Below, one piece after another: positions 1-5,640 of a stretch of 10,150 nt of DNA. The notes under the pieces were generated by a model that was given only the letters and a program-made list of their open reading frames with translations, ran no database searches and was not told the origin of the DNA. The stretch is from contig JAOUDF010000082.1 of assembly GCA_029859385.1 (NCBI GenBank), forward strand, positions 1 through 10,150, written 5' to 3'. Made by a program: the position numbers and the translations under genes. This stretch comes from Nitrospirota bacterium (GTDB lineage Bacteria > Nitrospirota > JAOUDF01). Each line of letters starts with the position of its first letter. Position 1 is the first letter of the stretch.

Positions 1-39
1 GTTGTTTGCATGCAGGTCGAATCCAGCGTACACTCTCAT
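1..39 (-). CDS. IS110-family transposase, N-terminal fragment (runs off the window)
   Basis: Read on the minus strand from the ATG at 39, the 13 visible codons give MRVYAGFDLHANN. The (Y)AG(I/F)DLH(S/A)NN pattern is the usual start of IS110-family DEDD transposases. The Asp in FDLH would be the first acidic residue of the RuvC-like catalytic site that cuts and rejoins DNA during transposition. A strong Shine-Dalgarno (GGGAGGTG) lies about five bases upstream of the ATG, which supports the start. The gene continues beyond base 1, so integrity, catalytic completeness and subgroup (IS110 or IS1111) cannot be judged. Only 13 residues support the call, so another family with the same N-terminal strand is possible but less likely. 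Confidence 0.68.
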   Translation of the reverse strand, partial: MRVYAGFDLHANN

Positions 40-41
40 TG

Positions 42-110
42 GGCACCTCCCTGTTTAAGGTTTGCTCTAACCTCAAGCATACCGAATAACCGGCATGCTC
101 GGGAGGTGCC
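42..110. repeat. Inverted repeat enclosing two smaller hairpins, over the transposase ribosome-binding site
   Basis: GGCACCTCCC at 42-51 is the exact reverse complement of GGGAGGTGCC at 101-110. Between these arms are two smaller inverted repeats: AGGTT (58-62) with AACCT (69-73), and AGCAT (76-80) with ATGCT (95-99). Together they could fold as a multi-branched RNA. On the minus strand the 42-51 arm contains the transposase Shine-Dalgarno. A transcript reading in from outside the element would therefore hide it, a known way for insertion sequences to limit transposase made by read-through. The arms are read directly; the folding and function are inferred. Confidence 0.55.
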
Positions 111-413
111 TCCTATATGATTATCAAATCTTTACTCATGAGCCCACTCTGTTACATTAGCACAGCCGCTTCATTATTGCACTTCAAGGTAAAATGCACC
201 TCCGCAACCGCATTGAAACACCTGTAGCGTGCCATTTTGCGATTCTGTTGGTGTTGGATTCATTTCGTTCAGCCAGCCGGAGGGGCTGGGCGCTGCTCTA
301 CGAGATGGTGCGGAAGGATTCGAACCTCGGCCTTGCGTCGCTCTGCATCGGCGGAGGGCAGGGGATTTCGTTGCTGGTGGAGAGGGTGAGGTAAACGCCG
401 ACTGGCATGCTAC
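111..413. other. Non-coding stretch with no convincing gene
   Basis: About 300 bases without a supportable gene. Two short plus-strand frames cross it, but they have no good ribosome-binding site and no recognisable protein pattern. One of them passes through the antisense of a tRNA T-arm-like sequence. A short inverted repeat, CCAGCC (273-278) with GGCTGG (284-289), could form a small hairpin, but no T-run follows it on either strand. GCACCTCC at 196-203 repeats the core of the 42-51 arm near the transposase start. The stretch is probably the outer flank of the insertion sequence plus degenerate chromosomal DNA. Confidence 0.45.
312..334 (-). other. tRNA T-arm-like sequence, probable remnant
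   Basis: The reverse complement of this segment reads GAGGTTCGAATCCTTCC, which matches the T-loop consensus GGTTCGAATCC with stem bases on both sides, followed by GCACCA. The stem pairs only partly, because its outermost position is C opposite C. The distance from the T loop to CCA is too short for a normal acceptor stem. I found no matching 5' acceptor strand or clean anticodon arm in the next 80 bases. It may be a decayed tRNA 3' end or an attachment-site remnant, or the match may be chance. Confidence 0.3.
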
Positions 414-445
414 AAAAAGAGAAGGGGGCCTTTTGGCCCCCTTCT
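414..445 (-). terminator. Rho-independent terminator of the 3-gene accessory cassette
   Basis: A perfect 11-bp stem (420-430 with 435-445) closes on a TTTT loop and is rich in G:C at the top. On the minus strand it is followed by a U-tract (complement of the A-run at 414-418). It starts 17 bases after the stop codon of the small membrane-protein gene, so it ends transcription of the genes at 1790-462. There is no T-run after the hairpin on the plus strand. Confidence 0.88.
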
Positions 446-461
446 TGATTCAGCCTAAAAT

Positions 462-665
462 CTACCAGGCGAGCCATGGCGGAGAAGAAATAGCTAGTAC
501 CACTGCACATGCTAACGACATGATTCCAATTAAAATAAAGCCAACTGCTGTAATATAGGCTGGCCGATTGACCCTTCTGTTTCTTCTTGCGTCAAAAATG
601 CCCCAGCCGAGGGATAAGAAACCCAGGACAACACCCATTACATAATATAATAAATCCTGATTCAT
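462..665 (-). CDS. Small two-TM membrane protein of unknown function
   Basis: A 67-residue protein starting MNQDLLYY. I chose the ATG at 665 because AGGA lies eight bases upstream and the start falls ten bases after the stop of the preceding gene. The longer TTG start at 722 would overlap that gene and lacks a good ribosome-binding site. Two hydrophobic segments (about residues 5-24 and 37-60) flank a strongly basic loop with RRNRR around residues 27-34. By the positive-inside rule this loop is cytoplasmic and both ends are periplasmic. I do not recognise a family. It is the last gene of a tight three-gene unit and sits just before a strong terminator. The region is more AT-rich than the PHA and housekeeping genes, which suggests transfer. 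Confidence 0.65.
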   Translation of the reverse strand: MNQDLLYYVMGVVLGFLSLGWGIFDARRNRRVNRPAYITAVGFILIGIMSLACAVVLAISSPPWLAW

Positions 666-675
666 AGGCCATTTC

Positions 676-1137
676 CTAGTATCTACCGAGCTCATTTTCC
701 GTCTTGATTTGATAACCCGCAACGGTAGCTAAGTTTATAATCTCACTCGGGCTCGAATTCTTAAGTGCAAGTTTTCTTCGGCTGGATTTCGTTTCGACGA
801 GCAGGTAATGCGATTTTCTGAAAAAAGGGATGATGACGACAATGCCGAGAAAAATAAGCGTTGCAGCAGAGGCAATCTCTTCTAATATGACAGTCGTTCC
901 AATTAGCTCATAGTTGAAGATAATGGCATAGCTCGGCAACACTCCGAGGATGATCCCCAAGATGCACATTATTATCCCGGCAATCACTCGTACAGCCGGT
1001 CTTTCTGCGCTGTTGCCGTAGCAGAGAGTGATGGACGCGATTTCATTTCTAGGTATAGAAACAACGACCTGATTCCCATCCATCTCTTCGATGCTTTCAG
1101 TTGTGAATCGGATGCTACCTGAAGTAGTGCTTTTCAC
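676..1137 (-). CDS. Two-TM membrane protein of unknown function (possible PH-like soluble part)
   Basis: A 153-residue protein with a GTG start at 1137. AAGG lies seven bases upstream, and the gene begins 26 bases after the upstream lipoprotein gene. An N-terminal polar part of about 48 residues precedes two hydrophobic segments (about 49-68 and 87-106), followed by a C-terminal polar part (107-153). The N-terminal part (IRFTTESIEEMDG, then SIPRNEIASITL) and the part after TM2 (HYLLVETKSSRRKLAL, then an amphipathic helix ending in AGYQI) resemble the beta-strand and helix order of bacterial PH-like membrane proteins with the domain split by a TM hairpin. This is a weak structural guess, not a family match. 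It probably works with its neighbours in the envelope. A later ATG at residue 19 is an alternative start. Confidence 0.65.
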   Translation of the reverse strand: MKSTTSGSIRFTTESIEEMDGNQVVVSIPRNEIASITLCYGNSAERPAVRVIAGIIMCILGIILGVLPSYAIIFNYELIGTTVILEEIASAATLIFLGIVVIIPFFRKSHYLLVETKSSRRKLALKNSSPSEIINLATVAGYQIKTENELGRY

Positions 1138-1163
1138 TCTTTTGCCTTAACGATAGAAATTGA

Positions 1164-1790
1164 TCAACGGCACAAAGAATTCTGAGATATGACTTGGGTG
1201 TTTGCGAGTATTGCCCGGAATGACTTTCGTAGATTTGCCAATTTCTCTTCCCCAACAGTAGGGCCGCCCGCTGATATATGAATGTCGGCCCAGTGTCCAT
1301 CTTTAAATAGCACAGCCTTTACATTAAGTTGGTTTATCTCATCACCCACATGCAAATTCTCGGCCGGTGGCGCTGTCGCAGGCCAAGATTTTAGAAAGTA
1401 TTCAATTGCCGTGAAATGTTCATGTTGTTGATTTTCTATCTCGAATGTTTCATAAGTCTGAGCCGCCAAAATAGACTTATCTGTTTTTTTCATTTTTTCA
1501 ATAGCGTATTGGGCAGATCCATCACAATAGCCATTTATGGGTTCCATCCATACCGAGATATTTAAATCACCAGTGGCAACGTGCAGGTAGATGTGATCAT
1601 GATCATTGGATACTTTTTTCGCAACTGGCGACATATCGCGAACAGGGAGGAGAATGCCCCAAGAAGCACATTGTGAGTGAATTGCCCATGTACCGTTTGG
1701 CAATGGAAGGATCGCGCCACCGTGCGATGCACAGCCAGTAAGCAGTAGGGGTATCGCACATACCAATAGAGGCGATATCAACTTAATCAC
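1164..1790 (-). CDS. Predicted outer-membrane lipoprotein of unknown function
   Basis: A 208-residue protein with a GTG start at 1790; AGGAG lies nine bases upstream. The N-terminus is a lipoprotein signal peptide: Lys3, a hydrophobic core, then the lipobox Leu-Thr-Gly-Cys at residues 17-20. The residue after the Cys is Ala, not Asp, which favours sorting to the outer membrane. The mature part is polar, with further Cys residues, several short beta-type stretches (LNISVWMEP, KAVLFKDGHWADIHIS) and a C-terminal helix. I recognise no family. It is the first gene of the AT-rich cassette and is followed by two small membrane proteins in the same direction, so all three probably share a transcript and an envelope role. 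I saw no clear promoter in the 100 bases upstream. Confidence 0.72.
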   Translation of the reverse strand: MIKLISPLLVCAIPLLLTGCASHGGAILPLPNGTWAIHSQCASWGILLPVRDMSPVAKKVSNDHDHIYLHVATGDLNISVWMEPINGYCDGSAQYAIEKMKKTDKSILAAQTYETFEIENQQHEHFTAIEYFLKSWPATAPPAENLHVGDEINQLNVKAVLFKDGHWADIHISAGGPTVGEEKLANLRKSFRAILANTQVISQNSLCR

Positions 1791-1885
1791 TCGAGATATC
1801 TCCTGAACAGCGGATACTAATCAGTCATTAAGATTGGGCAGCTACAGCTCTAAACTGTAACAAAATTACATTGAGAAAACATCCA

Positions 1886-1917
1886 GAAAAAAGAAAGGGG
1901 GGCCGAGGCCCCCCTTT
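1886..1917 (-). terminator. Rho-independent terminator of the PHA cluster
   Basis: AAAGGGGGGCC (1894-1904) pairs perfectly with GGCCCCCCTTT (1907-1917). The minus-strand transcript then runs into a U-rich tract (complement of the A-run at 1886-1892). It lies 27 bases past the PhaC stop codon, so it closes the PHA transcript and insulates the AT-rich cassette from it. Confidence 0.88.
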
Positions 1918-1944
1918 GTAGATACTTAATTTGAAAGTTTAAAG

Positions 1945-3186
1945 CTATTTCTTCTTCGCCGCCGCCTTCGGCTTTGCCTTGGCCGCCGTTGCAGCCGCAG
2001 GCTTCTTCTCGGCTACGGCTGCCTTCGCTTTGGGTGCTGCGGCAGGCTTCTTCTCGACTACGGTTGCCGTAGCTTTGGGCGCAGCGGCAGGCTTCGCCTT
2101 TACCCTGGGCGTCGGTGTATCCCGCTCCTGCAGCCAGGTGGCAATGGCCGGGGCCAGTTCCTTCTGCGACTTTGAGCCGACGAACACGCCGATGTGCCCG
2201 CCCTTGAATTCGTAGAGGGTTTTGTCCTTCGTCCCTACGTAGTCGTTGAGCGGCTTGGTCGACGCGGGCGGAACGAGATGGTCGGCATTGGCGTAGATGT
2301 TGAGCAGCGGCATGGTGATGTTCTTGAGGTTCACCGTCTTGTCGCCGAGCTGCAGCTTGCCCTTGACCAGCTTGTTCTCCTGGTAGCAGTCCTTGATGAA
2401 CTGCCTGAGGCATTCGCCCACCTGTCCGGGGCTGTCGAATATCCACTTCTCCATGCGGAGGAAGTTGAGGAGCTTGTCCTTGTCTTCCAGCGTATCGATG
2501 ATGTCGACATATTTCCTGATGTTGAGGGTAAAGGGCATCAGCATCAGGAAGCCCGAGTTGAGGAAGTCGCCGGGGATGACCCGGTAGGTCTTCGCCAGGT
2601 TGTCGACATTGAGGTTCTTCGCCCAGCTGAAGAGCAGCCCGTCCTTGGTGGAGAAGTCGATGGGCGTGACCAGCGTGACAAGGTTGTTGATCTTCTGGGG
2701 GTAGAGGGCGGAGTAGATGGTGGAAAAGGTGCCGCCCTGGCAGATCCCCATGATGTTGATCTTGTCGACGTTGGCGCGCTCGCGGATGACATCGACGCAG
2801 TTGTTGAGATAGCCGCTGATGTAGTCGTCGAGCGTGATATACATGTCCTCCTTGGTGGGGTAGCCCCAGTCGACGAGGTAGACATCGACGCCGTGGCCGA
2901 GCAGATTGCGGATGATGCTCCTGTCGGGCTGAAGGTCGAGCATGTAGGGCCGGTTGACCAGCGCGTAGACGATGAGCACCGGCACCTTCGAGGTGGTCTT
3001 CCCCTGGGCCTTGTAGTGGTAAAGGCTGAGTTTGTCTTCCTGATAAATCAGGTCCCTGGGCGCGGTGCCGACATCGATATCGTCGACGGAGGTGACGTTC
3101 TCCGCCCCCCGCATCACCTTCATACCCAGTTCACCCAGGTCTTTTACCAGGTTTCTGGCTTCGAATGTGGTGAATGGCGGTGTCAT
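1945..3186 (-). CDS. phaC: Class III poly(3-hydroxyalkanoate) synthase, catalytic subunit, with histone-like tail
   Basis: PhaC polymerises hydroxyacyl-CoA, usually 3-hydroxybutyryl-CoA, into PHA storage polymer at the granule surface, as a complex with PhaE. The alpha/beta-hydrolase fold is clear. The lipase-like box GICQGG places the nucleophile at Cys149, with Asp302 (NADHLVPP) and His331 (KGGHIGVFVG) as the other catalytic residues, at the positions known for the class III enzyme of Allochromatium. The ATG at 3186 overlaps the phaE stop (ATGA) and has AGGAGGTG upstream, so the two subunits are translationally coupled. Class III PhaC is normally about 355 residues; this one has 413. The extra tail from about residue 360 is made of Ala, Lys and Pro, with two 15-residue repeats at 365-379 and 380-394 and a final KKK. 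It resembles histone H1-like tails of PHA-granule proteins that bind DNA. The enzyme call is very safe; the tail's role is inferred. Confidence 0.96.
   Translation of the reverse strand: MTPPFTTFEARNLVKDLGELGMKVMRGAENVTSVDDIDVGTAPRDLIYQEDKLSLYHYKAQGKTTSKVPVLIVYALVNRPYMLDLQPDRSIIRNLLGHGVDVYLVDWGYPTKEDMYITLDDYISGYLNNCVDVIRERANVDKINIMGICQGGTFSTIYSALYPQKINNLVTLVTPIDFSTKDGLLFSWAKNLNVDNLAKTYRVIPGDFLNSGFLMLMPFTLNIRKYVDIIDTLEDKDKLLNFLRMEKWIFDSPGQVGECLRQFIKDCYQENKLVKGKLQLGDKTVNLKNITMPLLNIYANADHLVPPASTKPLNDYVGTKDKTLYEFKGGHIGVFVGSKSQKELAPAIATWLQERDTPTPRVKAKPAAAPKATATVVEKKPAAAPKAKAAVAEKKPAAATAAKAKPKAAAKKK
2005..2094 (-). repeat. Two tandem 45-bp units encoding 15-residue KPAAAPKA repeats in the PhaC tail
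   Basis: Codons 365-379 (2094-2050) and 380-394 (2049-2005) encode KPAAAPKATATVVEK and KPAAAPKAKAAVAEK. A third, degenerate unit starting KPAAAT follows. The DNA units are closely similar and adjacent, so copy number could change by slippage or recombination without a frameshift. Confidence 0.8.
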
Positions 3187-4250
3187 GCTCCCACCTCCTG
3201 TCCGACCTTGTTCTTGAGCTGCTTCTCAAGGCTCTTGACCTTCTTCTTCAGCTCGTACACGGTTTTGTAGAGGTCGTCCATCTCCGAGCGCAGCGCAACG
3301 GGGAAGTCGTACAGGTACAGCTCCATCAGCTTGAAGAAATGCTGGCGGACGTTGAGCGAGGCGTCGAGCACCTGGCCCTGGAGTTTCGAGAATTCGTCGG
3401 TCTGGAACAGCGCGTAGAAGGTCTTTTCGTTGAGGTCGATCCAGAGGTTGAAGAACTCGCTGAAGTCCTTGACCTCCGTGCCCTCTTTGATCTTCTGCGC
3501 CACGGCCTCGATGACCTTTTCCATGGCCGCCTGCCCGGTGGCGTACATTACATGCTGGTACTCGGTGTTCTTGGCGGTATAGACGGCGAGATCATCGAGC
3601 CAGCGCAGGACGAGCTCGACCTTCTCCCGGTCCTTTCCCATCTGCGGGACGTGGAACGCGGTGCCGACGGTGCTGTCGAAGGCCCTGAAGAGGTTGTGGA
3701 AAGAGTTCATGATCGATTCGGGATGACCCTCGAAGAACTGGGGCGCAGCGGCAATGTTCTTTGTGATGGCTTCGGACCATGGGTTGGCGAACTGCTCGGC
3801 GTTCTTTCCGAACATCTCGGCCAGCCGCGAGGCCTGTTTGTTGAACTCTTCGAGGGCTTCGGGGTTGAACCCCCATACCTTGTTCATGACCTCCTGGTAC
3901 TTGGCCGGGTCAAGCGTGTCCTTCCAGGTATCGGGGTTGAAGCTCTTGTCCTGGATGGCCTTGAAGAGGGGGAGCCATATCTCGTAGAGACGGGCATAGG
4001 CATTGGTGCTGCCGAAGACCTTGGACATGGTCTCCTTGACGGTGTCTTCGCTGATGCCCTTCCCCTTGCCGAGCGAGTCGAAGATCGGCTTGGTCCACGA
4101 GCTGTAGAGGTTGAAGATGTCGGTATCGGCGCCAACTTTCCCGCTTCCCGTGAACGCCTCCTGCATCTTCTTCGAGCTGTCGAGCCAGCTCTTTGTGATG
4201 GTTTCCTGCGTCTTAAACCATGTTTCAAGGTAATCAGTGGTCGTGTTCAT
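3183..4250 (-). CDS. phaE: Class III PHA synthase subunit PhaE
   Basis: PhaE is the non-catalytic partner that activates PhaC in class III PHA synthases. The 355-residue protein starts at the ATG at 4250, behind GAGGACGAC; the frame runs 13 codons further upstream but without a better site. Typical PhaE features are the Trp-rich N-terminus (W11, W22), the central helical region, the segment WIDLNEKTFYALFQTDEF at about 270-287, and the C-terminal pattern LYLYDFPVALRSEMDDLY leading into a Lys/Glu-rich coiled coil (about 323-350) expected to contact PhaC. Its stop overlaps the phaC start by four bases. Here phaE precedes phaC. About 120 bases with a hairpin-rich repeat separate it from the upstream phasin-like gene. 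Residues W11 and W22 align in spacing with those of that phasin-like protein. Confidence 0.92.
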   Translation of the reverse strand: MNTTTDYLETWFKTQETITKSWLDSSKKMQEAFTGSGKVGADTDIFNLYSSWTKPIFDSLGKGKGISEDTVKETMSKVFGSTNAYARLYEIWLPLFKAIQDKSFNPDTWKDTLDPAKYQEVMNKVWGFNPEALEEFNKQASRLAEMFGKNAEQFANPWSEAITKNIAAAPQFFEGHPESIMNSFHNLFRAFDSTVGTAFHVPQMGKDREKVELVLRWLDDLAVYTAKNTEYQHVMYATGQAAMEKVIEAVAQKIKEGTEVKDFSEFFNLWIDLNEKTFYALFQTDEFSKLQGQVLDASLNVRQHFFKLMELYLYDFPVALRSEMDDLYKTVYELKKKVKSLEKQLKNKVGQEVGA

Positions 4251-4287
4251 GTCGTCCTCTTTATGCGGTAATCTTTTATAAGTTGTC

Positions 4288-4359
4288 ACACCGGTGAAAA
4301 CCGGTGTCCAGCGGTTTTGTCGTTATCCAAAACAACTGGATTCCGGCGTTCGCCGGAAT
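4288..4359. repeat. Dispersed palindromic repeat (three adjacent hairpins) between phasin-like gene and phaE
   Basis: Three inverted repeats lie end to end. ACACCGGT (4288-4295) pairs with ACCGGTGT (4300-4307) around GAAA. TCCAG plus GTTTTG (4307-4319) pairs with CAAAAC plus CTGGA (4328-4340) with a small internal mismatch. ATTCCGGCG (4340-4348) pairs with CGCCGGAAT (4351-4359). In one plus-strand frame the right part reads NNWIPAFAGMTK, the familiar peptide signature of a dispersed intergenic repeat found many times in some proteobacterial genomes. In the PHA transcript the hairpins could stabilise or partly terminate the mRNA and so set the ratio of small granule proteins to synthase. That regulatory role is inference. 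Confidence 0.75.
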
Positions 4360-4372
4360 GACGAAGAACAAA

Positions 4373-4711
4373 TTACTTGGCGGCCGTGGGCGGCGTGAAA
4401 AGCTTGGAGAAGTTCTTGTACATCTCCATCTGCTTCTCCACGCTGCTGACCCATGCGCCCTGAATCTTCACCGCTTCGTCGGTCAGGACTTTCGAGGAGC
4501 TGATCATCGTGTTGAGCCAGGCGTTATACTGGTCGAACATATCCTTGGCCGGGCCTTCCTGGGCCTTGCCCATGTCGGCAAACGACTTCTGGAACTTTGT
4601 CGTCGCCTCGGTCCACTGCTCCATGAAATCCTTCTGGCCCTTTACCCAGTTTTCCATGAAGTCCTTTTGCAGTTTGATCCATTCTTCAAACATTTCGGTT
4701 CCCTTTTCCAT
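4373..4711 (-). CDS. Small phasin-like PHA granule protein
   Basis: A 112-residue, almost entirely helical protein. The ATG at 4711 is preceded by a perfect AGGAGG at five-base spacing; the frame reaches nine codons further upstream, but without such a site. Residues 8-33 contain an 11-residue repeat with Trp at 11, 22 and 33 (WIKLQKDFMEN, then WVKGQKDFMEQ). This makes an amphipathic helix suited to coating a hydrophobic polymer surface. The C-terminal half has W87, then EKQMEMYK, a module shared with the upstream coiled-coil protein. The gene lies inside the PHA cluster. Size, composition and context fit a phasin, the small proteins that cover PHA granules and control their number and size. 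I cannot assign it to a named PhaP group from sequence alone. Confidence 0.75.
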   Translation of the reverse strand: MEKGTEMFEEWIKLQKDFMENWVKGQKDFMEQWTEATTKFQKSFADMGKAQEGPAKDMFDQYNAWLNTMISSSKVLTDEAVKIQGAWVSSVEKQMEMYKNFSKLFTPPTAAK

Positions 4712-4772
4712 GACATCCTCCTGTATAAGAGTTACCAACTATCGGCCTATTCCGATGTTTAATTAACGGTTT

Positions 4773-5207
4773 TTATTTGTCCCTGCCCGAGTCCTTGAAC
4801 TGGTCAAAGAAGCTCTTTGCCAGCTCCTTGTTCACCTCCATCTGTTTTTCAATGAGGTTCTGCCATGACTGCTGCGCCATTTCAGCCCCCTCCTTGTAGA
4901 GGTTGTTCTGGAGCTCCTTTACCATATCCTTGAGCAGGTCGTTTTCCTTTTTGAGTTTTTCGTTCTCCTTGCGCAGCTCATCATGTTTTGCGCTGGAGAC
5001 AAACCCCATAAGGGCGGAGAACTCCTCCATCTTCGCATAGAACTCTTCGGGGCTGCCAAAGGGCGATCCCTTCGGCATGTTCCACGCTTTTCTCGCCGCC
5101 TCCATACCTTCCTGCTGCATCTTCATGGCAAAATCGAAACAGCCCTGCCGGAAGAGAGGGTTGGCGAAGAGCTCCATCATCGACTTCATGGCATTCTCGT
5201 TGAACAT
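4773..5207 (-). CDS. Coiled-coil PHA cluster protein, probably granule-associated
   Basis: A 144-residue protein from the ATG at 5207, only four bases after the upstream gene's stop and preceded by AGGA. The open frame runs back to 5312 but overlaps the previous gene, so that start is unlikely. The N-terminal third is Met/Phe-rich and amphipathic (MKSMMELFANPLFRQ). Residues about 72-104 form a clear Glu/Lys coiled coil with heptads (LRKENEKLKKENDLLKDMV). The C-terminus has W115 followed at the same spacing by EKQMEVNK, as in the phasin-like protein. This arrangement suggests an oligomeric granule-surface or scaffold protein that interacts with the other PHA proteins. I recognise no named family; position and shared module support the assignment. 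Confidence 0.7.
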   Translation of the reverse strand: MFNENAMKSMMELFANPLFRQGCFDFAMKMQQEGMEAARKAWNMPKGSPFGSPEEFYAKMEEFSALMGFVSSAKHDELRKENEKLKKENDLLKDMVKELQNNLYKEGAEMAQQSWQNLIEKQMEVNKELAKSFFDQFKDSGRDK

Positions 5208-5211
5208 GGCG

Positions 5212-5586
5212 TTATTTTTCCTTCCCCTTTGTGGTCTTTGTCCGGGGGGCGCGACGGCTCTTCCCCTCTTCGGTCGTTCCGGCTCTGCTGCCCTCGGGGG
5301 CGCCGGGGGCATTCCACATCGCCCAGGGATTAACCATCATCCGCGAGAGCATCTCCGCGTCGCCCATGGAGCTGAACTGTTTGAGCCATGAACCGAGCAT
5401 CCCGAAGTAGTTCTTGAGGTCCCAGCCCGCCTTCACCAGAAACGGCATGGTCCTGTTGAGGTCGCGGATGTAGGCCCGCACCACATAGGCCACATTGATA
5501 TCAGGGTCGCCGAACTCGCCAAGGTGCTGCTTAAGCTTTTCGTATTCTTCTTCGTCAAGCCTGAGGGTGATCGGTTTCAGTGCCAC
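5212..5586 (-). CDS. Ribbon-helix-helix protein with granule-like C-terminus, candidate PHA regulator
   Basis: A 124-residue protein with a GTG start at 5586 and a perfect AAAGGAGG seven bases upstream. Residues 3-46 look like a ribbon-helix-helix DNA-binding domain: strand KPITLRLD, helix EEEYEKLKQHLGEFG, turn, then helix VAYVVRAYIRDLNR. Such proteins bind operators as dimers. The middle (about 47-92) is rich in Trp, Met, Phe and Leu and could form an amphipathic surface helix. The end (about 100-124) is a basic, disordered Arg/Lys/Thr tail. It is the first gene of the PHA cluster, behind a promoter with palindromic sites, which fits an autoregulator. The known regulator PhaR binds both its operator and the granule; this protein could do the same with a different fold. 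That function is inferred. Confidence 0.7.
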   Translation of the reverse strand: MALKPITLRLDEEEYEKLKQHLGEFGDPDINVAYVVRAYIRDLNRTMPFLVKAGWDLKNYFGMLGSWLKQFSSMGDAEMLSRMMVNPWAMWNAPGAPEGSRAGTTEEGKSRRAPRTKTTKGKEK

Positions 5587-5604
5587 GGTCGGTCCTCCTT
5601 TAGT

Positions 5605-5640
5605 TACTCATCAGTATGCTAAAAAGATTACATAAGTAAT
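5605..5640. promoter_or_regulatory. Candidate operators: two short palindromes at the PHA promoter
   Basis: ATTAC-ATAA-GTAAT (5627-5640) is a perfect inverted repeat lying between and into the proposed -35 and -10. TACT-CATC-AGTA (5605-5616) is a second one about 20 bases closer to the gene. On the minus strand both contain TACTNATG and have four-base centres. Spaced short palindromes of this kind suit tandem binding of ribbon-helix-helix dimers such as the one encoded immediately downstream. Binding is inferred. Confidence 0.45.

Larger units (their letters stand above)
1..110 (-). mobile_element. End of an IS110-type insertion sequence (partial)
   Basis: The element holds the transposase start (1-39) and non-coding DNA upstream of it. 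IS110 elements lack conventional terminal inverted repeats and usually make no target duplication, so the outer boundary cannot be fixed here. I bound it at 110, where the structured inverted repeat ends, but it could extend to about 300. In the IS110 group, the non-coding flank upstream of the transposase can encode a bridge RNA that pairs with donor and target DNA. The fold at 42-110 is a candidate for part of such an RNA, but this is not shown. Confidence 0.5.

Noticed and set aside
273..289. CCAGCC/GGCTGG hairpin as a terminator of the tRNA-like sequence
   Set aside because: The stem is short and no U-tract follows on the minus strand.
194..558. Two short plus-strand frames (66 and 109 codons) in the left intergenic region
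   Set aside because: They run through the antisense of a tRNA-like sequence and through the terminator hairpin, and the second enters the small membrane-protein gene in antisense. No Shine-Dalgarno or protein family pattern.
2194..4271. Long plus-strand frames (358 and 365 codons) opposite phaC and phaE
   Set aside because: Their translations are Val/Leu/Glu/Asp-rich without motifs, and they lie fully antisense to confidently identified synthase genes.
4741..4756. Small inverted repeat ATCGG/CCGAT between the coiled-coil and phasin-like genes as a terminator
   Set aside because: Only a 5-bp stem and no T-run after it on the minus strand. The genes on both sides appear to belong to one transcript.
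5208..5312. Upstream extension of the coiled-coil gene to 5312
   Set aside because: The extra 35 residues (Pro/Arg-rich) overlap the ribbon-helix-helix gene in another frame, and the ATG at 5207 is correctly placed just after that gene's stop.
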